Assembly: GCA_900554525.1 (NCBI GenBank)
Contig: USHL01000044.1
Coordinates: 1 to 8,908, forward strand
Direction of reading: 5' to 3'
DNA: 8,908 nt
DNA from: an uncultured Oscillospiraceae bacterium
Lineage (GTDB): Bacteria; Bacillota; Clostridia; Oscillospirales; Acutalibacteraceae
Position numbers and translations under genes: made by a program. This document shows, piece by piece, positions 1 through 6,630 of the stretch. The notes below the pieces were generated by a model. The model saw nothing but the letters and a program-made list of their open reading frames with translations. It was not told the origin of the DNA and made no database searches. Every line of letters begins with the position of its first letter. The first letter of the stretch is position 1.

Positions 1-2188
1 ATGGAAAGGAAGATGATATTACTTCGGATAAACTTAAAATAAAGTCACAAATACTATAAGAAAGCGAAGGTGAAAAACCCTCTAATAAAAAATACTCAAT
101 AAGCTCATCAAATGATTGTTGCGCTAAGGCACCAATGGTATTTTTAAAAGTTTGGTTTGAAATTTTATTTCTCCATAAGGAAATATCGTTTCCTTTTAGA
201 TAAGCATATCCTTTAATCATCTTTTGAGTATCATCTTTATCGTATTCATCATTACGCCAACTCCGTGAGATTCCTGTTGCACACATATAATCTTTCACAA
301 ACTTAAACCTTAACGTATATTCTCCATAGCCAGTCGAAGAATTATGACTTACAGTAATATAGTATCGTTTCATAGCTTCAAGGTGAGCTGTAATTTTAAA
401 ATTACCATTACTATTTCCGTTGGTATCCGAAGCAAGCAACCCACCAGATGCACAGTACAACTGACCATAGGTATTAGTATCGCCTTCAGTATAAATTTCC
501 ATTACACAGTTTTCTGCAGGAACAAAGGTATAATAATCTACATCGTCCTGACTATGTAATTCTCCAGTTATAGACTTATCATGATAATATACACCAATAA
601 CCTCGGTTGCTGAATCCATAGTATTACCGTGGTCATCATCAAAATACGATACTCTTATATCAAAGTTTCCCGTATTACTACCGTATGCTTTAACTCTAAT
701 ATAATATGTTTCGTAATATTCAAGCTGAGCCCAGAAATTGAAGTTTAACCCATTACCGCCATCGTCATTATATGCAATTTGGTTGCCGTAAGAATCATAC
801 AGATAACCAACAGTATCTAATGAACCTTGTGTATGAACAGTATACCAACCCGGACTGCCATTAGGATGAACTCCACTTGCATTTGCGGTAAATTTGTACC
901 AAACTTCATTGCCCGGGCAAGTAATACTACCACTTCGCCAATTGAGAAAAGGGAGACTTATCGCCGATGCCATATCATTAGAAGAGCATCCGTCATCACA
1001 ATTATCCCCAACGCAAAGCAGCGATACACCTTCGTCCAGTGACCTTGCGTTAGGTTCTGCAATGGTCGACGTAATATTGTCCTTTTCATCGAAGATTATA
1101 TCATTTTCTTTGGTTAATGTCAATGTTTCGGATGTATCCGCACCTATAGAAAGTGACATTTCCGTTTTAATATCTGCGATAATCTCTAATGATGTTTTTT
1201 CTGGACTTACACACCAATTTTTAAGAATTGTTCCTGCAACAAAAGCAGTTGCACCTGATGTTCCAATTACATTTACTGCATTACCGTTAATGTCCGTTGT
1301 TCTATGTGAACCATTAGCGAAACAATCTGCATTTTCTCCGCCGTTAGAATAATTAGCAATTGTATCACCATTCTTTGCACCGACGGATAGCACATTATCA
1401 AAAGCAGCAGGATACATAATTCGGTTTTCGTCCTCGAATCCACCATCGTTACCAGCGGCCGCAACCATAACAATTCCGCAATTTGATGCACGGTTAATCA
1501 TATTTTCTAATAGTTTGGATTTATGATAATCACCGAAACTCATACAAACAATTTTAATCCCGTTATTGATTGCCCAATCAAGTGCCTGCATAATAGTAGA
1601 TGTTTTCGCAAATCCTCTGTAGTCAGCGACAACAACAGAATAAATGCTCGGTGATGCAACTTTATTTTCTGCACTTGTAACAACAGAGGAAATGATGCCA
1701 GCCATTTGTGTTCCGTGACCGTTATTATCTTCCGTTGTTTTGTCAACAAAACTAACAGAACCGTTAATAGCTAGGTCAGATACTCCTGTATCAAAGACGG
1801 CAATTCTGATTTCCTTTTTTAAAATATTATTTGATTTTTCTCCGGATAAACGGTCAACAAGATTGCCTTCTTCAACGCTGTTGACAAGAATTTTATAATC
1901 GTAATCCCTTTCAACAGTTTCAACACAGTCTAACGTCTTAATCGCTTTAAGTTGAGAATTGGATATTAATACTGCTACGCAGTTTGCAAAATTCAATTGC
2001 TTAAAATCGAAACAACCGATTTTTTCAAGCTCAGAAATTATATTTTCTCCTTCAGTTGGAGTATATTTAATAATATAGGAATTTTTTTCCATCTCCAAAG
2101 AAAGCTCTGCAATTTCTTTTGCATTTTCAATTTTTTCTTCCGGTGCTAAATATAGATTTTCTTCAACACCAATCAAATTTTCATTCAT
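1..2188 (-). CDS. Subtilisin-like (S8) serine protease with PPC-like domains, C-terminus beyond window
   Basis: The frame opens at ATG 2188-2186 and stays open for 729 codons to the window edge, so the C-terminus is missing. An AAAGGAAA-type ribosome binding site lies about 9 bases upstream of the start. The S8 catalytic set is complete: Asp133 in AVFDTG, His158 in NNGHGTQMAG, oxyanion Asn247 in VAAAGND, and Ser311 in GTSGATAFVAG. The Pro usual after the Ser motif (TSxATP) is Ala here. Residues 36-100 resemble an I9-type propeptide. Two beta-rich segments, about 400-515 and 535-630, look like bacterial pre-peptidase C-terminal (PPC) domains, with W/Y-rich strands, DDGGN turns and a YYIRV motif. 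The residues after about 640 are not recognised. The N-terminus is acidic and polar with no hydrophobic signal peptide, which is odd for this domain order. The gene is a separate unit after the operon terminator. It could act in the cytoplasm, for example as a maturation protease, or leave by a non-Sec route. The family call is firm; the substrate is unknown. Confidence 0.93.
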   Translation of the reverse strand, partial: MNENLIGVEENLYLAPEEKIENAKEIAELSLEMEKNSYIIKYTPTEGENIISELEKIGCFDFKQLNFANCVAVLISNSQLKAIKTLDCVETVERDYDYKILVNSVEEGNLVDRLSGEKSNNILKKEIRIAVFDTGVSDLAINGSVSFVDKTTEDNNGHGTQMAGIISSVVTSAENKVASPSIYSVVVADYRGFAKTSTIMQALDWAINNGIKIVCMSFGDYHKSKLLENMINRASNCGIVMVAAAGNDGGFEDENRIMYPAAFDNVLSVGAKNGDTIANYSNGGENADCFANGSHRTTDINGNAVNVIGTSGATAFVAGTILKNWCVSPEKTSLEIIADIKTEMSLSIGADTSETLTLTKENDIIFDEKDNITSTIAEPNARSLDEGVSLLCVGDNCDDGCSSNDMASAISLPFLNWRSGSITCPGNEVWYKFTANASGVHPNGSPGWYTVHTQGSLDTVGYLYDSYGNQIAYNDDGGNGLNFNFWAQLEYYETYYIRVKAYGSNTGNFDIRVSYFDDDHGNTMDSATEVIGVYYHDKSITGELHSQDDVDYYTFVPAENCVMEIYTEGDTNTYGQLYCASGGLLASDTNGNSNGNFKITAHLEAMKRYYITVSHNSSTGYGEYTLRFKFVKDYMCATGISRSWRNDEYDKDDTQKMIKGYAYLKGNDISLWRNKISNQTFKNTIGALAQQSFDELIEYFLLEGFSPSLSYSICDFILSLSEVISSSFP

Positions 2189-2258
2189 AATACATTTCCT
2201 TTCTATTTATTTTGTTTTTGTATTATTGTTTTGCAGCTGCAAGCATAGTATAAAAAAT
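2189..2258 (-). promoter_or_regulatory. Candidate promoter and leader of the subtilase gene
   Basis: On the minus strand TATACT (2252-2247) matches the -10 consensus at five of six positions and lies about 60 bases upstream of the ATG at 2188. No good -35 box is seen 16-18 bases upstream; the palindrome at 2263-2279 occupies that position instead. The leader is A-rich and ends in AAAGGAAA ahead of the start codon. The promoter is predicted from sequence only, and the T-rich stretch is shared with the terminator of the preceding operon. Confidence 0.45.
2231..2242. repeat. Perfect 12-bp palindrome TTGCAGCTGCAA
   Basis: TTGCAGCTGCAA reads identically on both strands. It sits just downstream of the proposed -10 box of the subtilase, at or near the expected transcription start. 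It could be a protein-binding site or a small 5' stem, or it could be chance. No second copy was noticed in the window. Confidence 0.5.
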
Positions 2259-2283
2259 AACCCGGACAGTTTCTGTCCGAGTT
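2251..2283 (-). terminator. Intrinsic terminator of the seven-gene operon
   Basis: On the minus strand the RNA folds an 11-bp stem (AACUCGGACAG with CUGUCCGGGUU, including one U-G wobble) around a three-base AAA loop. A U-rich tract follows at 2258-2252. On the plus strand the wobble becomes a C-A mismatch and no T-run follows directly, so the signal is directed at minus-strand transcription. It lies 31 bases after the stop of the DNRLRE gene. An A-rich stretch precedes the stem. Confidence 0.85.
2263..2279. promoter_or_regulatory. Palindrome CGGACA-N5-TGTCCG, candidate operator inside the terminator stem
   Basis: The arms CGGACA and TGTCCG are separated by five bases (GTTTC). Both arms and spacing are identical to the site at 8730-8746 ahead of the operon. 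Its centre lies about 19 bases upstream of the subtilase -10 box, close to the geometry at the operon promoter (about 17). It forms most of the operon terminator stem, so the symmetry alone is explained; the shared arm sequence is not. An operator role is inferred. Confidence 0.5.
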
Positions 2284-2314
2284 AAAAAAATTTTTTATTT
2301 TTTTTGCATATTCT

Positions 2315-3442
2315 TTATCTGTAATTTATTTCATATATTTGCGGCGCGTAGCTGCTGTCGCCTGTCGAGACAGCGGCAAAGCCACCGCCTTTTACGCGCG
2401 GTTTTAGTATTATTCCCTCTGTTTGCGTAAACCTTCCGAATTTATCGGCAAATAAGGGAGTAATGTCTATATTATGATAGCGCCCTTCCGCGGCCGACTC
2501 CGCAACCACCGAAGACTCCACTATTTTATTATTCCAATTTGAACCGAAGCTGCAAAAGCGCGATGAAACCTGAAAGGCACTCATTTGAACATTTGAACGG
2601 TTAAGCTTTGGCATATGAAGAACTGCCTTTATTATCTGCCTGTCCGTAAGCTCGGAAAATTTCGAATAATCGGGTCTTGAATAAAGCCATTGTTCTCCGA
2701 ATTCCGTAGTGTTGCCTATAAAAGCCGTACCTCCGAAAGCATTATTTACCTCAGGATTAGCGCTCTCTACCGTTGTATCCTGAATCTGCTTTGATTCGTA
2801 TAGGTTGGCTTCAAACAGCACCCATCCTCCAAGCGGACTGCAGGGTCTAATTGTTAGACGATATTTACGGTCGGTGAGCTTTTGAAAAGAAATTTTTGCA
2901 GGCGCGATAATCTCGCCGTCCGTTTTCAACGTACCTATGCAGGAAACCGTAACAAACGGTCTGAAGCGTTCGCGCATAAGCGAAAAGTATTTATCGTTCG
3001 CCCGTATCTCCATAAAAGGCGTTCCTACTTCCAAATCAAAGCATATGGGGTTTACTGCGTTGCACGCCGTCTTATACATAAATCCGTTCGTTGTCGGATA
3101 CAGGCGGTCTTTTCCGCAAATAAGCTCCCCGCCGCTCACAAGACTTACGGGCTGTTCTAAGGAAATGGTACAATAGCCCTCGGTATTTTCCATTCTTACA
3201 TGATTTGAATAGGTAATATCCGCATTGCTGCCTACCGAATAAACCGCTCCGTCTTTTTTATAAAATTTCATATCTACAACCTTTCTGCTTTTACAGTTAT
3301 AAATCGGAGCACTGAAATAATAGGCAGTTTTTGTTCCGTTTGTCTCATTTATTAAAACGCGGTAACGGTTGGTATTATTATAATTGATTGTAAGCGAACC
3401 GCCGTCTCTTAATTTTGTTATTTCATTTAAAACCGAAATCAT
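2315..3442 (-). CDS. DNRLRE-domain protein without signal peptide
   Basis: This 375-residue protein starts at ATG 3442, with AGGAGG (3456-3451) eight bases upstream. Residues from about 215 to the end resemble the DNRLRE domain of Firmicutes surface proteins. They show alternating strands, an AVLHMPKL strand, a YHNIDITPLF motif like the family's 'DIT' segment, an EGIILKP strand, and a closing PQIYEINY strand. The first 200 residues are also beta-rich (YRVLINE, TAYYFSAPIY, TPFMEIRAND) and are not recognised. There is no signal peptide, transmembrane segment or sorting motif, although DNRLRE proteins are typically exported or cell-wall associated. It is the last gene of the operon, overlaps the CYTH gene by 20 bases and is followed by a terminator. 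It could be a structural or carrier protein for the product, or exported by an unseen system. The role is unknown and the domain call is moderate. Confidence 0.85.
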   Translation of the reverse strand: MISVLNEITKLRDGGSLTINYNNTNRYRVLINETNGTKTAYYFSAPIYNCKSRKVVDMKFYKKDGAVYSVGSNADITYSNHVRMENTEGYCTISLEQPVSLVSGGELICGKDRLYPTTNGFMYKTACNAVNPICFDLEVGTPFMEIRANDKYFSLMRERFRPFVTVSCIGTLKTDGEIIAPAKISFQKLTDRKYRLTIRPCSPLGGWVLFEANLYESKQIQDTTVESANPEVNNAFGGTAFIGNTTEFGEQWLYSRPDYSKFSELTDRQIIKAVLHMPKLNRSNVQMSAFQVSSRFCSFGSNWNNKIVESSVVAESAAEGRYHNIDITPLFADKFGRFTQTEGIILKPRVKGGGFAAVSTGDSSYAPQIYEINYR

Positions 3443-4025
3443 TTATATGACCTCCTTCCTTTCGAGACTTTAATTTACGTTCAAAAAAACGTTCGGATTT
3501 AGATTTTGACTTGCCAACTCGGCTCAATAATTCTTCCGCAGGGTAAAATTCCAAATAATTAGAAAGCTTTTTCACAATGTGTTTAATTATATGCATTGCC
3601 TCATCGCCGTGACCTTCTATATACTCAATTTCAAGCTCATAATCAGTAAAACCTAAATATGTGTTTCGGTCTATTACAGCTTTACAAAACTTTTCCTTAT
3701 GCAGCACAATTCTTTCTGTAACAAGACTCCCCTGCAAAATAAGTCCCATATCCTTGAATGTATCTAAATCAAAATAATCCTTAACTTCTCCGTCAATCTC
3801 AGTACTGCAATCTTCATCACCGGTATAATGCCTTTTTACAGTTGATTTGAATTTGCCGTCTTTGGCGCGGATTCGGCAAGTAATCCCGTTTTTATTCATT
3901 GAAAAATCCTCGGTATCAAAATAATAATTGGTTTGAGTCTGCATCGGTGCATACTTACACATCAGCATTACAATCGAAATATATTCATCTTCTGTGAGCA
4001 TAGTTTTCTTTTCGTGTTCCAACAT
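3423..4025 (-). CDS. CYTH-domain protein, YjbK-like triphosphate tunnel metalloenzyme
   Basis: This 200-residue protein carries the CYTH signature ExExK at its N-terminus (Glu3, Glu5, Lys7). The body follows the YjbK pattern: TNYYFDTEDFSM (32-43), RIRAKDG (51-57), TVKRH (62-66), an acidic STEIDGEV strand (74-81), TERIVLH (103-109), and the late acidic DYELEIEY strand (128-135). CYTH enzymes fold into a beta-tunnel lined with Lys/Arg and Glu/Asp and, with a divalent metal, act on triphosphates such as inorganic triphosphate, thiamine triphosphate or ATP. The tunnel residues appear intact, so it is probably active; the substrate cannot be read from sequence. The basic tail (KSKSKSERFFERKLKSRK, about 172-189) goes beyond the core domain. 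The start is fixed by AGGAGG (4038-4033) seven bases upstream, which overlaps the end of the AMP-ligase gene. A triphosphatase beside an adenylating enzyme and a nucleotidyltransferase suggests a role in the same pathway, but that is inference. Confidence 0.92.
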   Translation of the reverse strand: MLEHEKKTMLTEDEYISIVMLMCKYAPMQTQTNYYFDTEDFSMNKNGITCRIRAKDGKFKSTVKRHYTGDEDCSTEIDGEVKDYFDLDTFKDMGLILQGSLVTERIVLHKEKFCKAVIDRNTYLGFTDYELEIEYIEGHGDEAMHIIKHIVKKLSNYLEFYPAEELLSRVGKSKSKSERFFERKLKSRKEGGHINDFGFK

Positions 4026-4029
4026 AATT

Positions 4030-5394
4030 TTACCTCCTAATGATTTTTCCGGAACCGTTTTTCGAAATCTCCGGCATAATTTCGATATAATTAGGAATCT
4101 GAAAATATGGCAAACACTCAGAACACAGTTTTTTGACCTCTGAAACAGAGTTAAAATCCCCTGCGATTTTAAGTCCTATCTGCATACCGTGCTTGCTTTC
4201 AATGCCGTATGCCAGCACCTCTTTCACGCGAGGATCGGTTTTAAGCGCCGCCTCTATCTCCGCGGGATAAATATTCATACCTGACTTTATAATAAGTCCG
4301 TCGCTTCTCCCCTTAATCTTAAGCAGTCCAACATCGTTGATTACGGCAATATCTTCCGTGCAAAGCCAACCGTCACGCAGTACTTCGGCAGTTTTATCCG
4401 GCTCATTATAATATCCCAACATAATGTTGTCGCCCTTGACCCACAGTATTCCTTCTTTTCCGTCGGGCAAGGGGTTTCCGTTCTTGTCAGCAAGCCGCAC
4501 AGATACCGATTTTAAGGGTATTCCTACACAATCAGGATAACTGTAAAATAAATTCGGTGGAAGATAGCTTACACGCGGACACGCCTCTGTAAGACCGTAA
4601 ATATGATATATTTCACACTTTGGAAAAGCTCTCGCAATACGATGCCCCGTCTGAATATCCATACATTCGCCGCTTATGCATATATGTTTTAAGTAATCAT
4701 TCGCCGATTCGCGCTTGAAACGCGCCGTCATACTAAGCAATGTTGGAGTACCGCAAAAGGCTGTAATTCTGTATTCCTTAAACAGTTCAAGAATTTTAGG
4801 CGGATTAAATGTTTCTGAATAAAAGCGTATTCTACTGCCTTTGACAAGTGCGGTTAAAAACTCGCCCGTCAAAACCGCGCAATGATAAAGCGGTCTTGAA
4901 ATCAGTATTGTATCGCTTTCATTTATATCAAAATAATCCACAATATCACCGACATTTGCAACAACATTGCTCTCAGAAAGCATTACACCTTTAGGTTTTC
5001 CTGTGGTTCCCGAGGTACACATAATAAGCGCGGGATGTTCTTCAGGTACTATGTACTTGCTGTCGGTAATATATCTGATGCTTATTTCACCACCTTGATC
5101 TGTAATGACCACGTCGGGACTCACTAAATCAAGAATTTTATTACAGTGTAGCTCACCGTAACGGACCGAGAGCGGAACAGCGGTAACCTCCGCCGCAAAG
5201 CAACCGAGCATAGCCATTGCCGTAGCCATTTCCGAATTGCAAAGTATCGCACAACAGTTTAAACCTCTAAGCTTACGGGCAAACAGCTCCGCCCAAATAA
5301 CAAGATTTTCATATGTAATCTCCGCACCGTTCTCGCATACGGTTTGATACGGATATTTAAGCATACTCGTCTTAATATATTCCCACAATTTCAT
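4030..5394 (-). CDS. Stand-alone AMP-ligase (class I adenylate-forming enzyme), likely loads the neighbouring ACP
   Basis: This 454-residue ANL-superfamily enzyme activates a carboxylic acid as an acyl-adenylate and passes it to a thiol. The core motifs are in order: TSGTTGKPKG P-loop (127-136), YGLTEA (266-271), TEDIA (346-350, usually TGD), GRSDGLIIKSG hinge region (362-372), and the C-terminal NGSGKI with the catalytic Lys450. The chain stops five residues after that lysine region, so it is compact compared with the usual 500-550 residues. There is no transmembrane segment or fused carrier domain. The gene shares a 4-base ATGA overlap with the BtrH-like gene and lies just downstream of an ACP gene. 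The natural thiol acceptor is therefore probably that ACP, as with DltA/DltC or free-standing NRPS loading enzymes. The acid could be an amino, aryl or fatty acid; I cannot assign it. Its ribosome binding site AGGAGG lies about 12 bases before the ATG, inside the previous gene. Confidence 0.95.
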   Translation of the reverse strand: MKLWEYIKTSMLKYPYQTVCENGAEITYENLVIWAELFARKLRGLNCCAILCNSEMATAMAMLGCFAAEVTAVPLSVRYGELHCNKILDLVSPDVVITDQGGEISIRYITDSKYIVPEEHPALIMCTSGTTGKPKGVMLSESNVVANVGDIVDYFDINESDTILISRPLYHCAVLTGEFLTALVKGSRIRFYSETFNPPKILELFKEYRITAFCGTPTLLSMTARFKRESANDYLKHICISGECMDIQTGHRIARAFPKCEIYHIYGLTEACPRVSYLPPNLFYSYPDCVGIPLKSVSVRLADKNGNPLPDGKEGILWVKGDNIMLGYYNEPDKTAEVLRDGWLCTEDIAVINDVGLLKIKGRSDGLIIKSGMNIYPAEIEAALKTDPRVKEVLAYGIESKHGMQIGLKIAGDFNSVSEVKKLCSECLPYFQIPNYIEIMPEISKNGSGKIIRR

Positions 5395-6392
5395 TCTGCT
5401 CCAACACCTCCTATTTTTTCAAGCAACTCTTTAAGTAGCCTTTCTTCTTTAGCTTTAAGAGTAAGCAATTTCTTTTGTATTATTGGTAAAACCGAATCTC
5501 GCTGTTTTATAACATAAGAAGCGTATAGCATACGAATCGCATCTGATTCTGATACCAAATGTGCGTATCTGTAGCTTATGCATTTTCCCATATCAAATGA
5601 TTTTTCAATATTCATAATACACTCCAGAAGAACCTTTTTATGTTCCCAAATAAGTCGAAATATTCTTCGGTCTTTCTTTTCATAGGCAATTGAACCGTCA
5701 AATAATTCTCCGATATATTCTGCAACATAATCATGTACTATTATACCGTAAGCATACCCTTGACCGTTATCAGAATATTTTTCCGATGACGTATCAATAT
5801 ATTTAGCAATTGTTTCAAGTGCAGTCTGAGGTGAAAAGTTTACTTCGTCTTGCAAAGGCTTAATCCCGCAAATTTGTGTATAGATTCCTTTTTTCTGCAT
5901 TGCTTTGCGCCCTGCATCAAAGCAGCTTTGCGGAGTCCAAAATTTTTGGTAAATCCAGTTGCTGTCATATGCGTAGATGCAGTAAGTCTTATTTTCACGG
6001 CTATACCCGCAAATCAATCCATCATGAGCAAAATGCCGCTCCTTGTACCAGCTTTTGCCTTTAACATAATAATCATCTATTCCACCGAAAAGAACATAGT
6101 AACCTGCGTCAAGCATATTGCGGATAAGTACATTTATATGCCCGTTAAGAAACTGAGCGGTATACCAATGCTTTTCTAATAAAGGATTATCCGGCCATCC
6201 CGATCCTTCTACATTGATTTTCGGTGCGGCTTTAGCGTTTAAATGCCCGCGATTCCATGACAATTCAAATATACTGTTTAAATACCAGTTTCTGATTGAT
6301 GGATTATTCGCTATTACCGCTGTCCCAGGCCCTTGAAAATGATAGGTGCTGTATACAGGCTCTATAAGCGGCAGTTCAACAATTTTATTCAT
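5391..6392 (-). CDS. BtrH N-terminal-like protein, candidate ACP-dependent acyltransferase
   Basis: I place the start at ATG 6392 (333 residues, MNKIVELPLIEP), because GGGGTGA at 6404-6398 is correctly spaced. The longer frame opens only at a TTG (6437) without a ribosome binding site. The protein resembles Clostridia members of the BtrH_N family (butirosin biosynthesis protein H, N-terminal). Features are DAGYYVLFGGIDDYY (95-109), then HFAHDGLICGY with His123, then YAYDSNW with Asp143, then FWTP. BtrH moves an acyl chain from the carrier BtrI to an aminoglycoside amine. Here a thiolation protein lies directly upstream and an AMP-ligase directly downstream, supporting acyl transfer from the ACP. 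The His and Asp of a cysteine-protease-like fold are visible, but the first cysteine is Cys128, so the expected N-terminal Cys nucleophile appears absent. The C-terminal third (about 240-325) is helical and charged, with no recognised domain. The gene overlaps the ACP gene by 8 bases and the ligase by 4. Confidence 0.85.
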   Translation of the reverse strand: MNKIVELPLIEPVYSTYHFQGPGTAVIANNPSIRNWYLNSIFELSWNRGHLNAKAAPKINVEGSGWPDNPLLEKHWYTAQFLNGHINVLIRNMLDAGYYVLFGGIDDYYVKGKSWYKERHFAHDGLICGYSRENKTYCIYAYDSNWIYQKFWTPQSCFDAGRKAMQKKGIYTQICGIKPLQDEVNFSPQTALETIAKYIDTSSEKYSDNGQGYAYGIIVHDYVAEYIGELFDGSIAYEKKDRRIFRLIWEHKKVLLECIMNIEKSFDMGKCISYRYAHLVSESDAIRMLYASYVIKQRDSVLPIIQKKLLTLKAKEERLLKELLEKIGGVGAE

Positions 6393-6630
6393 TATCATCA
6401 CCCCGATATTTTTCCACAAGTTTAACTGCGTCTTCAACGGTGTTTAAATCAAAGGGATTCATATCCGATTCATCCAACTCAATTTCGAATGTTTCCTCAA
6501 TTTCAAGCAAAAGTGTAACCATTGAAAGGCTGTCAAGCGCTAAGTCTTCTTTTAAATCATCCTCCGGTTTCATATCTTTAATGCCGCTGAGTTCGCATAA
6601 AATTTCCGATATTTTTTCAAAGATTTGCAT
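6385..6630 (-). CDS. Acyl carrier protein
   Basis: This acidic 81-residue protein has the four-helix ACP layout and the phosphopantetheine attachment motif LALDSLSMV, with Ser34 as the modified residue. The acidic helix II that follows (LLLEIEETFEIEL) is the usual docking face for partner enzymes. It is a discrete, stand-alone carrier, about the length of fatty-acid and D-alanyl carrier proteins. Its start overlaps the nucleotidyltransferase-kinase stop by 14 bases, and AAGGTGA sits just upstream of the ATG within that gene. It lies next to a BtrH-like protein and an AMP-ligase rather than fatty-acid synthesis genes, so it probably serves a dedicated pathway. A phosphopantetheinyl transferase is not in the window and would have to be supplied elsewhere. 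Confidence 0.96.
   Translation of the reverse strand: MQIFEKISEILCELSGIKDMKPEDDLKEDLALDSLSMVTLLLEIEETFEIELDESDMNPFDLNTVEDAVKLVEKYRGDDNE

Noticed and set aside
344..1352. Plus-strand open frames of 71-152 codons
   Set aside because: They lie opposite the subtilase coding frame, which has a complete catalytic signature. They have no family resemblance, so they are antisense shadows.
1273..1749. Short minus-strand frames that could suggest a broken protease gene
   Set aside because: They are in a different frame from the subtilase. Its own frame reads without interruption for 729 codons from 2188 to the edge, so there is no frameshift.
2882..3176. Plus-strand frames of 79-92 codons
   Set aside because: They are antisense to the DNRLRE gene, their compositions are rich in Arg/Lys and Cys, and no ribosome binding site or family match was seen.
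6393..6437. Longer N-terminus for the BtrH-like protein
   Set aside because: It would start at TTG without a ribosome binding site and overlap the ACP gene by over 50 bases. ATG 6392 has GGGGTGA at the right distance.
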